Source: Desulfovibrio sp. JC022
Lineage (GTDB): Bacteria; Desulfobacterota; Desulfovibrionia; Desulfovibrionales; Desulfovibrionaceae
Assembly: GCF_010470665.1 (NCBI RefSeq)
Contig: NZ_VOPZ01000004.1
Coordinates: 1 to 64,000 of the forward strand
Direction of reading: 5' to 3'
DNA length: 64,000 nucleotides
In this document: in pieces, positions 63,973 to 64,000 of the stretch
Position numbering within the stretch: position 1 is the first letter of the stretch
Layout of the letters: every line of letters begins with the position of its first letter
Notes under the pieces: generated by a model
The model's input: only the letters and a program-made list of their open reading frames with translations
Databases searched by the model: none
What the model was told of the DNA's origin: nothing
Program-made: the position numbers and the translations under genes

Positions 63973-64000
63973 TTCATCAGGCTCCAATTTATTCCAATAT

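Overview
The window looks like chromosomal DNA from a Gram-negative, strictly anaerobic or microaerophilic delta-proteobacterium, most likely a marine member of the Desulfovibrionales (the Desulfovibrio/Maridesulfovibrio group). The basis is inference from gene content: a rubrerythrin, a chemotaxis operon carrying HEAT-repeat and ParA-type genes, a hopanoid set (hpnG, hpnH, hpnN, hpnO), LonB-like protease, two large dCache-type chemoreceptors, and moderate GC content. No rRNA or other marker is present to fix the species.

Layout. 0.4-7 kb: a FUSC-type membrane protein, a SYLF lipoprotein, an AraC/GyrI regulator with a free GyrI-domain paralogue, a beta-propeller lipoprotein with a second AraC regulator, and asnS. 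7-20.7 kb: rubrerythrin, ftsY with a long acidic N-terminus, a pseudouridine synthase, a DMT exporter overlapping an AddA-like helicase-nuclease, an AddB-like nuclease, an L-2-hydroxyglutarate oxidase-like enzyme and a nitronate monooxygenase-like enzyme. 20.7-26.7 kb (minus strand): a run of genes reading Tol/Pal-type TPR lipoprotein, dprA, small acidic-tail protein, HDOD protein, pseudo-receiver GGDEF protein, xerC-type recombinase and a Lys/Pro/Ala-tailed protein. 28-36.9 kb (minus strand): a compact chemotaxis operon cheB-HEAT-cheR-parA-cheW-cheY-cheA.

A tRNA-Pro(CGG) at 37.24 kb is followed by an AT-rich accessory stretch (37.4-40.2 kb) with an AAA ATPase under an operator-like inverted repeat, a small exported protein, a possible 53-residue protein and a RelE-like toxin with an unusual membrane-anchored partner. 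40.2-47 kb (minus strand): AI-2E-family permease, a two-gene split FUSC transporter, a DJ-1/PfpI protein and a polar amino-acid ABC transporter whose permease is fused to an exported TPR-like domain. 47.3-50.2 kb: small heat-shock protein and LonB-like protease. 50.4-56.2 kb: two paralogous 721-residue chemoreceptors on either side of an acyltransferase. 56.4-64 kb: hopanoid side-chain and transport genes hpnG, hpnH, a TatT-like lipoprotein, a PhnD-like periplasmic protein, hpnN and hpnO; the cyclase genes are not in the window.

A modular family of intergenic repeats (about 14.9, 27.9, 43.5 and 50.2 kb) is the most striking non-coding structure. Each copy starts with GCCTCCGG or a close variant placed within a few bases of a stop codon or just upstream of a start codon, followed by a GC-rich hairpin, a second hairpin whose two arms vary together, a CCCAAAAC box and a GGCTTCGCC-like end.
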